Source: Enterococcus malodoratus ATCC 43197
GTDB lineage: Bacteria > Bacillota > Bacilli > Lactobacillales > Enterococcaceae
Assembly: GCF_000407185.1 (NCBI RefSeq)
Contig: NZ_KE136483.1
Span: 744,001-808,000 of the forward strand
Length of the DNA stretch: 64,000 bases
Reading direction: 5' to 3'
This document shows, piece after piece, positions 44,063 through 51,749 of this stretch. The stretch's first letter is position 1. The number at the start of each line of letters is the position of its first letter. Made by a program: the position numbers and the translations under genes. The notes under the pieces were generated by a model. The model saw only the letters and a list, made by a program, of their open reading frames with translations. It was not told the DNA's origin and searched no databases.

Positions 44063-45046
44063 ATGACTAAACGAAAATATTTCTTTCCAGTCGTTTTCAT
44101 ATTGCTCATCGCGGCAATGTTCTTATCTTTGCGTTATGGAGCGGTTACCAGTAAATGGACCGATGTTTCGCAGGCGCTGCTAAATTTTGATCCGAATAAC
44201 CAGGGCGAACAATTGGTTCGTTATTTACGTCTGCCGCGAATGATAGGTGCGGTTTTAGTTGGTGCAGGCTTTGCGATATCCGGGGCTTTAATACAAGGGA
44301 TCACTTCTAATCCGATTGCTGATTCCGGTTTGCTGGGAATAAATTCAGGAGCAGGCCTTGGCTTGGCTTTGGTTTTTGCTATCAGTTCAAATCCTTCGCC
44401 GACTGCCGGTGTCATAGGTTCATTTCTTGGAGCTTCGGTTTCGATTCTTTTGATTTATTTGGTTTCAAGTAGAGTTTCATTCGGGCTGTCACCAGTGCGA
44501 ATTGTTCTGCTTGGCGCGGCATTGAGCTCTTTTTTTGCAGCAATTAGTCAGAGCATCAGCCTGTTATTTGATTTAAACCAAGACATGACTTTTTGGTTTG
44601 TCGGAGGCACGGCGAATCTTTCGTGGAATCAATTGCAAACGATTTTTCCGTTGATTCTAATTGGAGTTCTAGGAGCCTGCTTGATTAGTCCACAGGTTAC
44701 GTTACTGAGCATGGGAGATGAAACGGCGATCTCGTTGGGGAAAAAACCGAATCGAATTCGTCAGTTAAGTATGCTTTTTGTTCTACTATTAGCCGGAAGT
44801 TCGGTAGCTTTAGTTGGAACCATTAGTTTTATCGGATTGATTGTTCCTCATGTAGTTCGTTTTTTTATTGGTCACGATTATCGTTACGTGATTCCGGCCT
44901 CAGGTCTGTTTGGTGCTCTGTTTTTTGTTTTGGCGGATATTGCGTCACGTTTGATAGCTCCTCCTTTGGAAACACCGACCGGGGTAATTGTGACGATCAT
45001 TGGGGTACCATTTTTACTTTTACAAATTAGAAAGGGAAGCTTATGA
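44063..45046 (+). CDS. Iron-siderophore ABC transporter permease 1 (FecCD family)
   Basis: A 327-residue permease with about nine membrane segments. FecCD signatures include LRLPRMIGAVLVGAGFAISGALIQ (split over the first segments), NPIADSGLLGINSGAG and FIGLIVPHVVRFFIGHD, which contacts the ATPase. It starts 3 bp after the ATPase gene and overlaps the second permease by four bases. The two permeases form a heterodimer. Confidence 0.94.
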   Translation: MTKRKYFFPVVFILLIAAMFLSLRYGAVTSKWTDVSQALLNFDPNNQGEQLVRYLRLPRMIGAVLVGAGFAISGALIQGITSNPIADSGLLGINSGAGLGLALVFAISSNPSPTAGVIGSFLGASVSILLIYLVSSRVSFGLSPVRIVLLGAALSSFFAAISQSISLLFDLNQDMTFWFVGGTANLSWNQLQTIFPLILIGVLGACLISPQVTLLSMGDETAISLGKKPNRIRQLSMLFVLLLAGSSVALVGTISFIGLIVPHVVRFFIGHDYRYVIPASGLFGALFFVLADIASRLIAPPLETPTGVIVTIIGVPFLLLQIRKGSL

Positions 45047-46023
45047 GAAAAAGAATAGGTTGGCTTACTTTGCTTCTTCTACTGATTTTTGGTATTTTCC
45101 TTAGTCTGACAGTTGGAACGATTCCTTTAGGGTTAAATGATCTACTGCATGTTTTTCAACGAACTGCTAGTACTAGTCAACAATTGATCGTTTTTGACTT
45201 TCGTTTCCCACGGCTGCTTGTTTCAATATTAGCGGGTATGGGGTTGGCGGTATCGGGCTATTTGTTTCAAACGATTACTCACAATGATTTGGCTGATCCT
45301 GGGATTTTGGGAATCAATGCCGGCGCAGGATTAACTGTTTTGATTTATTTGGGTTTTTTTGCCACCGGGGAAAGCAGCTGGTTTTTGCCACTAATCGCTT
45401 GTGCAGGCAGTTTTATTGCCACTGGATTGGTCTATTATTTTGGCCGCCAATCGAAACGAATTACACCTAATCGTTTATTATTAGCCGGAGTTGCAGTGAA
45501 CGCTGGGATTTCGGCATTAACCCTCATTGGGACGATGCGTGTCTCTAAAGACAATTATCAGTTCGTGACTTCATGGCTTGCAGGCACGATTTGGGGAACC
45601 ACTCGTCAGCATGTCCTGTTGCTGCTTCCTTGGATTATTTGCTTATTGCCATTGGTTTTATTGAGAGGGCGTTCATTGGAAGTGTTGGAGCTAGGCGATG
45701 AGGTAGCCGTTGGATTAGGTGTTAAGCTAAAACGAACGCAGCTGTTCTTTTTAGTTTGTGCCGTTTGCCTTGCAGCGGCAAGTGTCGCAATTGCTGGGAG
45801 CATCAGTTTTATCGGGCTAATTGCTCCGCATATCGCCCGCCAATTAACAGGCAAAAAAAATAATCAAACATTAGTAATGACCGCTTTGATCGGCGGGCTT
45901 CTATTATTATTTAGTGACATTTTGGCCAGAGTCATTTTGCCTAGTGGTGAAATGGCAGCCGGAATCATTGTTTCATTGATTGGAGCCCCTTATTTTATTT
46001 TACGATTGCTGAAAAGAAGCTAA
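45043..46023 (+). CDS. Iron-siderophore ABC transporter permease 2 (FecCD family)
   Basis: A 326-residue second permease of the FecCD family, paralogous to the preceding gene. FRFPRLLVSILAGMGLAVSG, LADPGILGINAGAG and the coupling motif FIGLIAPHIARQLTG are visible. The start overlaps the stop of permease 1 (ATGA), indicating coupled translation and a 1:1 ratio. A gene for an SGNH hydrolase follows after 30 bp. Confidence 0.94.
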   Translation: MRKRIGWLTLLLLLIFGIFLSLTVGTIPLGLNDLLHVFQRTASTSQQLIVFDFRFPRLLVSILAGMGLAVSGYLFQTITHNDLADPGILGINAGAGLTVLIYLGFFATGESSWFLPLIACAGSFIATGLVYYFGRQSKRITPNRLLLAGVAVNAGISALTLIGTMRVSKDNYQFVTSWLAGTIWGTTRQHVLLLLPWIICLLPLVLLRGRSLEVLELGDEVAVGLGVKLKRTQLFFLVCAVCLAAASVAIAGSISFIGLIAPHIARQLTGKKNNQTLVMTALIGGLLLLFSDILARVILPSGEMAAGIIVSLIGAPYFILRLLKRS

Positions 46024-46053
46024 AAATTAATTGTTTATGTGAGGAGAAATCTA

Positions 46054-47049
46054 ATGAGCTGGACAACTATCTGGAGTCATGCGCAACGTGGAATCGCTCG
46101 CTATAGTTCAAGTAAAGGAACAGTTCAATTGACGATGCGGCGAATTGATTCCGTTGAAAAAATCCGTTTGGTTTTTGCTAATGAATATGGCAATCAAACG
46201 CAGCAAATTCAAAATTTGACCATTAAAACAAATGAAAATCAGCAAACTATTTCTGATTTTTCAATTGTTTCTAGCGAGATTTTTAAAACACCGTCTATTT
46301 CGATTGATCCTACGGCAAAAAAATGGCACATTTCTTTTCAAGTATCATCGATCGAAAGTGGTTTTTCATACAATGATGCCGATTTTTTTCCTGAAGCTAG
46401 AACGCTTGATTTTTGCTCTGGATTAATTGCGATCGAAGCAGAAGTCGCTGGAGAGTGTGTGATCGCTTTAGGAGATTCCTTAACTGAAGGGGCAACTTGG
46501 ACTGCGCCATTACAAAGAACATTACGTAAACAAAAGATCTACTTGGTCAATCAAGGAATCAATGGCAGCTGTTTGTTAAAGGCTAGTAGCGATGTCTCAA
46601 CAAATGAATCACGGAACTTTTTTTATGGCTTTGATAGTTTGAAGCGATTAGAATTTTGTTTGACTAGTCACAGCAATGTCAGCAAAGTCATTTTGTTTCT
46701 TGGTGTCAACGATTTGATTAATGGCGGACTAACTTTAGAGAGCTTTCAAAAGATGATCCAAAAGTTGATTGAACTTTGCAAGAGACACGATATTACTTAT
46801 CAACTATGCACTTTGACTCCTTGCTTAGGGTATCCAGGGATGAATCAAGTAAAAGAAGCTTTGCGAAAAGAAATAAATCATTGGTTAACTGAGAACTATG
46901 ATGAATTATGGGACTTTTCCGCGATCGTTGAAGAAGAAGCGGGACGATTGAATCCATCATTCGATAGTGAGGACCATTTACATTTTAATGCGGCAGGCGG
47001 AATGGCGATTGCTCGTCGAATTTCTAGTGATTTTGTTAAAGGGGAGTAA
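46054..47049 (+). CDS. SGNH/GDSL-family hydrolase in the iron-uptake operon
   Basis: A 331-residue esterase-like protein. An N-terminal beta-rich region (about 1-130) precedes the SGNH domain: block I ALGDSLTEGATW with Ser142, block III GVND with Asn219, and block V DHLHF with Asp307 and His310. No signal peptide, so it is cytoplasmic. Being last in a Fur-type siderophore transport operon, it may hydrolyse an imported ester siderophore to free iron; this is inference, since SGNH enzymes have many substrates. The ATG at 46054 follows GAGGAG; a GTG at 46039 would include that site. Confidence 0.85.
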   Translation: MSWTTIWSHAQRGIARYSSSKGTVQLTMRRIDSVEKIRLVFANEYGNQTQQIQNLTIKTNENQQTISDFSIVSSEIFKTPSISIDPTAKKWHISFQVSSIESGFSYNDADFFPEARTLDFCSGLIAIEAEVAGECVIALGDSLTEGATWTAPLQRTLRKQKIYLVNQGINGSCLLKASSDVSTNESRNFFYGFDSLKRLEFCLTSHSNVSKVILFLGVNDLINGGLTLESFQKMIQKLIELCKRHDITYQLCTLTPCLGYPGMNQVKEALRKEINHWLTENYDELWDFSAIVEEEAGRLNPSFDSEDHLHFNAAGGMAIARRISSDFVKGE

Positions 47050-47062
47050 TCCCCTTTTTATT
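47038..47062 (+). terminator. Siderophore operon terminator
   Basis: AAAGGGGA (47038-47045) pairs with TCCCCTTT (47050-47057) around GTAA, followed by T residues. It overlaps the hydrolase stop codon. Confidence 0.82.
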
Positions 47063-47105
47063 TTGTTTCGATTTTGTTAGTATTTCTAGATAAGAAGGTG
47101 AATGA

Positions 47106-47642
47106 ATGGAGAAAGAAAAACTTCGGCAGTTGGCGATTACCCGGTTGCAAAAAATTGCGGATAACGAGAATAGACAGGACCAAGTTGATTGTATCCTTGA
47201 AAAATTTTTTGAAAGTGAAATTTGGAAAGAAGCGACCAGCATTGGCGTAACAATGGCGACTCAATTTGAGTTTCCAACTTCTTCGTTGATTCAGCGGGCT
47301 TTTAAAACGGGGAAAAAAATAGCCGTTCCTAAATCATTGCCTAAAGGTAAGATGGTTTTTCACTGGGTTGACTCAGATACGGCATATTATACGACAAAAT
47401 TTGGCGTTGAAGAGCCTGAGATTGAGAAAGTCGCAAGCCCTGATGAACTAGATTTATTGATTGTTCCTGGGTTAGTATTTAATCGATCAGGTTATCGTAT
47501 TGGTTTTGGTGGAGGATATTATGACCGCTATTTAGCTAATTATAAAGGGAAAACCTGCAGTTTTGTTTTCGCTGAGCAGCTAATGGAAGATTGGCAGATA
47601 GAAGAATTTGATCAACCGATACAGCAATTATTTTTTTATTAG
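47106..47642 (+). CDS. 5-formyltetrahydrofolate cyclo-ligase
   Basis: Converts 5-formyl-THF to 5,10-methenyl-THF with ATP, returning the storage folate to one-carbon metabolism. The 178-residue protein has the diagnostic C-terminal motif YRIGFGGGYYDRYL and the preceding LDLLIVPGLVFN. An AGAAGGTGA ribosome site is present. A rhomboid gene follows at 35 bp, the same neighbour as in the Bacillus yqgN-yqgP pair, so the two are probably co-transcribed. Confidence 0.93.
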   Translation: MEKEKLRQLAITRLQKIADNENRQDQVDCILEKFFESEIWKEATSIGVTMATQFEFPTSSLIQRAFKTGKKIAVPKSLPKGKMVFHWVDSDTAYYTTKFGVEEPEIEKVASPDELDLLIVPGLVFNRSGYRIGFGGGYYDRYLANYKGKTCSFVFAEQLMEDWQIEEFDQPIQQLFFY

Positions 47643-47677
47643 TAAAAGAGTAACCGAAGAATGAGAGAGGTAGATAT

Positions 47678-48346
47678 ATGAGAAAAGATAAACCTTATGT
47701 AATGTATGTTCTTTTTGCAATTAATACGATTGTTTTTTTGATGCAATATTTACTGTCAGGATTATCGATTGAGAATCAACTAGGCATGTTCTCGCCATCA
47801 GTTATTTGGCAACACCAGTATTGGCGGTTCATAACACCCATGTTTATCCATTTTGGATTGATGCATTTTGCCTTAAATGGTGTCGTTCTTTATTATATGG
47901 GGCAACAATGTGAAGCAATTTTTGGGCATTGGCGTTTTGCAGTAATCTATTTGTTAAGCGGCGTGATGGGAAATTTTGCGAGTTTCGCCTTCAACTCACC
48001 GACAACACTGTCTGGCGGGGCGAGTACAGCGATCTTCGGGTTATTCGGAGCCTTTTTAGTAGTTGGATTGCATTATCGTGACAATGGAGCGATCCAAGCG
48101 TTGACACGTCAATTTGCTTTGTTCATTTTAATGAATCTAGTCTTTGGATTATTCGATTCAACGATTGATATCTGGGGACATCTAGGAGGCATTATTGGTG
48201 GGGCATTATCCGGTTGGGCAGTAGCAGTACCTCATTCACAAGATCGGTTTTCTACTCGAGCAAGGGTTACTACTGTTCTGTTTTTCATTTTTGCCATTGT
48301 TCTCTTTGTCTTCTTCGGGTTAAGAAAATTTAGTATGTATCAATAA
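47678..48346 (+). CDS. Rhomboid-family intramembrane serine protease
   Basis: A 222-residue membrane protease with six or seven membrane segments. The catalytic Ser116 is in SGGASTAIFG and the paired His168 in DIWGHLGGIIGG. The WR segment YWRFITPMFIH and the LMHFALN motif are also present. It lacks the soluble N-terminal domain of B. subtilis GluP. Rhomboids cut transmembrane substrates within the membrane; the substrate here is unknown. It follows the cyclo-ligase gene and ends in a terminator. Confidence 0.93.
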   Translation: MRKDKPYVMYVLFAINTIVFLMQYLLSGLSIENQLGMFSPSVIWQHQYWRFITPMFIHFGLMHFALNGVVLYYMGQQCEAIFGHWRFAVIYLLSGVMGNFASFAFNSPTTLSGGASTAIFGLFGAFLVVGLHYRDNGAIQALTRQFALFILMNLVFGLFDSTIDIWGHLGGIIGGALSGWAVAVPHSQDRFSTRARVTTVLFFIFAIVLFVFFGLRKFSMYQ

Positions 48347-48348
48347 TC

Positions 48349-48373
48349 GCGGACAGAGCTGTCCGCTTTTTTT
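48349..48373 (+). terminator. Rhomboid gene terminator
   Basis: GCGGACA (48349-48355) pairs with TGTCCGC (48360-48366) around GAGC, followed by T7. Confidence 0.92.
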
Positions 48374-48393
48374 ACGAGTATAGGAGTGAAGAT

Positions 48394-48927
48394 ATGCGAT
48401 ATTTAGCGTTATTTCGTGGGATTAATGTCGGCGGAAGAAATATTGTTAAAATGAAAGAGCTAAAAGAACTTTTTTTAGAATTAGGATTTTCCGATGTTCG
48501 CAGCTACATTCAAAGCGGGAACCTCCTCTTTTCTAGTGATCAAGCGATAAGTGAATTTTCAGAGACTGTTACAGCTGCTTTTACAGAACGTTTTGGTTTT
48601 TCTGTGCCGATTATCTATCGAACGAAAGATGAACTATTTTCTTTGATTGAAAATTTGCCGTTTACAGCCGAGGAGATTCTTGAAGCAGAGATGGAAGAGA
48701 CTAATGTCGAACATTTATATGTTTATTTTTCGTCAAGCGAAATGGTACCTCAGGAGCTTTCAGAAATTGGTGAGCGAGCAATTGTGAAGTCGAAGGATAT
48801 TTATTATCTTACAGACAGAAGCATTAGATTTTCCAAGCTAACGCCTAAACTGAATAAACTAACTGATGAATTGACTGCGCGCAACTGGAAAACGGTAATA
48901 AAGCTAGCGGCATTATTAAAAGAATAG
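48394..48927 (+). CDS. DUF1697 domain-containing protein
   Basis: A 177-residue soluble protein. The opening YLALFRGINVGGRNIVKMKELK and the SYIQSGNLLFSS motif are characteristic of DUF1697, a widespread family of unknown function. A basic C-terminal segment (TARNWKTVIKLAALL) matches the family. It lies between terminators and gaps without an operon partner. The 140 bp after it hold only the leader of the next gene. Confidence 0.88.
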   Translation: MRYLALFRGINVGGRNIVKMKELKELFLELGFSDVRSYIQSGNLLFSSDQAISEFSETVTAAFTERFGFSVPIIYRTKDELFSLIENLPFTAEEILEAEMEETNVEHLYVYFSSSEMVPQELSEIGERAIVKSKDIYYLTDRSIRFSKLTPKLNKLTDELTARNWKTVIKLAALLKE

Positions 48928-49070
48928 TCTTATTCAATTTGCGAGTGTCGAGTGAATGCTATAAAATGTAGAGTGGATTAAATGACTAGTTTTTAAAAAA
49001 TAAACTAGGAAATAAAAATTGGGCTATAAAAAAGTTTTTTTTTTCTGTATAATACTGAGGATGTGGTTTG

Positions 49071-49277
49071 ATGGAAAGTTTATATGATGTACAACAGCTG
49101 CTGAAACGATTTGGTATTTATGTTTACGTTGGAAAACGGATTTATGATATCGAATTGATGCAGATCGAATTGAAAAATTTATATGAGAGTCGTGTAATTG
49201 ATCGCGATACTTATTTGCAGGGTTGGGGCATTTTAAAACGAGAACATCACATTGAAGAAAGTCGAGAAGGTGACTAG
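49071..49277 (+). CDS. yqgQ: YqgQ family protein (DUF910)
   Basis: A 68-residue protein with the YqgQ pattern LYDVQQLLKRFGIYVYVGKRIYDIELM. The fold is a small three-helix bundle; the function is unknown, though nucleic-acid binding has been suggested. The adjacent ATG (49071) is taken as start, 10 nt after GAGG; the TTG immediately before it is less likely. A TATAAT at 49048-49053 may be the -10. It precedes glcK as in B. subtilis. Confidence 0.88.
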   Translation: MESLYDVQQLLKRFGIYVYVGKRIYDIELMQIELKNLYESRVIDRDTYLQGWGILKREHHIEESREGD

Positions 49278-49278
49278 A

Positions 49279-50235
49279 GTGGATAAAAAATTATTAGGAA
49301 TTGACTTAGGTGGTACGACTGTCAAATTTGCCATTTTAACAGAGGCTGGTGAAGTTCAGCAAAAGTGGAGTATAGAAACAAATATTTTAGATGATGGTTC
49401 GCATATTGTTCCGGATATTATTGAATCAATTAATCATCATTTGTCATTATATGGGATGAAACCTGAACAATTTATTGGAATTGGCATGGGAACTCCAGGG
49501 AGTGTCGATATTGAAGCGGGAACGGTTATCGGTGCATACAATCTGAACTGGACAACTTTGCAACAAGTCAAGAGCGAGATCGAAAAAGGCACGAATATTA
49601 AATTTACGATCGACAACGATGCGAATGTAGCAGCCTTAGGCGAACGTTGGAAGGGTGCTGGAGAAAACGAACCAGACGTGATTTTTATGACTCTAGGTAC
49701 TGGTGTTGGCGGTGGTATTGTGATGAATGGCCAATTGCTTCACGGCATCGCTGGTTGTGCCGGTGAAGTCGGACATGTGACGGTTGATCCAAATGGGTTT
49801 GAATGTACTTGCGGAAAACGCGGCTGTCTAGAAACAGTGGCTAGTGCGACGGGTGTAGTAAGAGTTGCCCGCCAACTTGCAGAGGAATATGCTGGCGGAT
49901 CAAAACTAAAAGCTTGTTTGGATAATGGTGAAGATATTACTAGTAAAGATGTTTTTGAATTGGCGGAAGATGAAGGCGATGATTTGGCTCTAATGGTCGT
50001 TGATAAAGTAACCTTCTATTTAGGTTTGGCTTGCGGAAATCTTGGAAATACCTTGAATCCATCAACGATTGTCATCGGCGGCGGTGTCTCAGCAGCGGGG
50101 GAATTTTTACGCAGCCGGATAGAAAAATATTTCAAAGAATTTACTTTCCCACAGGTACGTGAAAGCACAAAAATCAAATTAGCGGAGTTAGGAAATGAAG
50201 CAGGTGTGATCGGCGCAGCTTCATTGGCAAAATAG
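49279..50235 (+). CDS. glcK: ROK-family glucokinase
   Basis: Phosphorylates glucose that enters without PTS or is released from disaccharides. The 318-residue ROK kinase shows the phosphate loop GIDLGGTTVKFA, the catalytic base Asp114 in DNDANVAALGE, and the zinc site His166 with Cys176, Cys178 and Cys183 in CTCGKRGCLE. The start is GTG at 49279, one base after the yqgQ stop, with AGAAGGTG upstream; the frame extends to 49252 within yqgQ. A rhodanese gene follows at 26 bp. Confidence 0.94.
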   Translation: MDKKLLGIDLGGTTVKFAILTEAGEVQQKWSIETNILDDGSHIVPDIIESINHHLSLYGMKPEQFIGIGMGTPGSVDIEAGTVIGAYNLNWTTLQQVKSEIEKGTNIKFTIDNDANVAALGERWKGAGENEPDVIFMTLGTGVGGGIVMNGQLLHGIAGCAGEVGHVTVDPNGFECTCGKRGCLETVASATGVVRVARQLAEEYAGGSKLKACLDNGEDITSKDVFELAEDEGDDLALMVVDKVTFYLGLACGNLGNTLNPSTIVIGGGVSAAGEFLRSRIEKYFKEFTFPQVRESTKIKLAELGNEAGVIGAASLAK

Positions 50236-50261
50236 ATTAAAGGTAAGTGAGGAATCAAGTT

Positions 50262-50663
50262 ATGTCAATTTGGTGGAAAATTAATATTGTATTAATCTCA
50301 GTAATTGTTTTATTTGGTTTGTATGAGTTAGTAGTTCGAATCATGATGAGACGAGCTGCAAAAATTATTACCCAAGAAGAATTTCAGGCAGGAATGCGGA
50401 AGGCACAAATTATTGATGTTCGTGAACGGGATGAGTTCAATGCAAAACATATTTTAGGAGCACGTAGTTTTCCATTTAGTATGTTAAAAGAATCTTACAG
50501 CTCTTTACGCAAAGACCAACCAGTTTATATTTATGATCATAATAAAGCAGTTAGTGCTCGTGCAGCAAATCTGCTGCGCAAAAAGGGTTATAAAGACTTG
50601 TTTATCCTTAAAGGCGGAATGCAGGAATGGACCGGTAAAGTGAAGCAGAAAAAAATCGATTAG
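50262..50663 (+). CDS. Membrane-anchored rhodanese-like protein lacking the catalytic cysteine
   Basis: A 133-residue protein with one N-terminal membrane segment (about 5-28) and a single rhodanese domain: IIDVRERDEFNAKHILGAR and LFILKGGMQEWTG. The active-site loop reads VYIYDHNKAVSARAA; the usual Cys is Asp92, so sulfur transfer by a persulfide is not expected. The domain may act as a binding module. The ATG at 50262 follows GAGGAA. It closes the yqgQ-glcK operon, and a terminator follows. Confidence 0.88.
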   Translation: MSIWWKINIVLISVIVLFGLYELVVRIMMRRAAKIITQEEFQAGMRKAQIIDVRERDEFNAKHILGARSFPFSMLKESYSSLRKDQPVYIYDHNKAVSARAANLLRKKGYKDLFILKGGMQEWTGKVKQKKID

Positions 50664-50667
50664 TTTT

Positions 50668-50698
50668 AAACAGCTAGATAGTTGTCTAGCTGTTTTTC
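50668..50698 (+). terminator. glcK-rhodanese terminator
   Basis: AAACAGCTAGA (50668-50678) pairs with TCTAGCTGTTT (50685-50695) around TAGTTG, with T residues. A 14-bp perfect palindrome (50700-50713) follows. Confidence 0.9.
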
Positions 50699-50767
50699 TA
50701 TGGTCATGACCATTTTAAATTAAAGGATAAATGGCTTGTTTACTGAAATCGATAGTTGTTGATTGGA

Positions 50768-50796
50768 TTGACGAAGAAATGGATTACGCTTATCAT
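50768..50796 (+). promoter_or_regulatory. Promoter of the HAD phosphatase gene
   Basis: TTGACG (50768-50773) and TATCAT (50791-50796) are separated by 17 bp. Confidence 0.62.
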
Positions 50797-50826
50797 GAAA
50801 TTTGAAAACTTTTACAGGAGGAATCT

Positions 50827-51639
50827 ATGAGTATAAAATTAGTTGCCATCGATTTGGATGGAACATTGTTGAATGATCATCACGAAATCAATCAACCAGT
50901 GGTTGATTGTATTAAAGCGGCTCGCAAGGCAGGGATTTATGTAGTTCTTTCCACTGGACGCCCGTTGTCAGGAACAAAAGCACAATTGGACGTATTAGGT
51001 TTAAACAATAATGATGATTATATTATCACGTACAATGGAGCTTTAGTATTGAACACTAAGACTTGGGATATCGTAGCAGAACACAGCTTAACGCGAGAAA
51101 ATTATCTGGAGATCGATCATTTGGCACGATTGCTAGATGTTCATTTGCATATTGCGGATAAAAAGGCGATGTATACAGCAAATCGCGATATCAGCCCATA
51201 TACAATTTTAGAATCCTATTTAGTTAATATGCCGCTATTTTATCGGACACCTGAGGAAATCGCGGAGGATGTATTAGCTGTTAAGATGATGATGATCGAT
51301 GATCCTGAAATTCTCAGTGAGGCGTTTAAAAAAATTCCAGCAGAGTATTTTGAAAAATATACAATTGTCCGCAGTACACCATTTTTCCTTGAAGTACTAA
51401 ATTCGAACTCCAGTAAAGGACTGGCTTTAAAAGAATTGAGTGAACATTTAGGAATTCAACAATCTGAGGTTATGGCGATTGGCGATGCGGAAAATGATTT
51501 ATCTATGATTGATTTTGCCGGTACTGGTATCGCAATGGGAAACGCTAGTGAAGCAGTTAAGGCTGCTGCTGACTATACTGTCGCAACCAACTTGGAAGAC
51601 GGTGTAAAGGAAGCTTTTGATCGTTGGGTCATAAAATAA
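50827..51639 (+). CDS. Cof-type HAD-IIB sugar-phosphate phosphatase
   Basis: A 270-residue Cof-subfamily phosphatase. Motif I is AIDLDGTLLND, motif II VLSTGRP, the C2 cap lies in the middle, motif III is near SSKGLALKEL and motif IV is MAIGDAENDLSMI. It probably dephosphorylates sugar phosphates, similar to YidA; specificity in this family is broad and cannot be predicted. It starts after ACAGGAGG. Single gene between its promoter and a terminator. Confidence 0.92.
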   Translation: MSIKLVAIDLDGTLLNDHHEINQPVVDCIKAARKAGIYVVLSTGRPLSGTKAQLDVLGLNNNDDYIITYNGALVLNTKTWDIVAEHSLTRENYLEIDHLARLLDVHLHIADKKAMYTANRDISPYTILESYLVNMPLFYRTPEEIAEDVLAVKMMMIDDPEILSEAFKKIPAEYFEKYTIVRSTPFFLEVLNSNSSKGLALKELSEHLGIQQSEVMAIGDAENDLSMIDFAGTGIAMGNASEAVKAAADYTVATNLEDGVKEAFDRWVIK

Positions 51640-51647
51640 GGGTAGGC

Positions 51648-51685
51648 AAGCTTCTGATGAATAAATTCATCAGAAGCTTTTTTTT
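51648..51685 (+). terminator. HAD phosphatase gene terminator
   Basis: AAGCTTCTGATGAAT (51648-51662) and ATTCATCAGAAGCTT (51665-51679) form a long perfect stem, followed by T8. Confidence 0.95.
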
Positions 51686-51749
51686 ATTGCTTATTCTCGA
51701 AATATTCTCTACTCTAAAAGAGATGAATCTATAAAAATGAGGAATGTGT

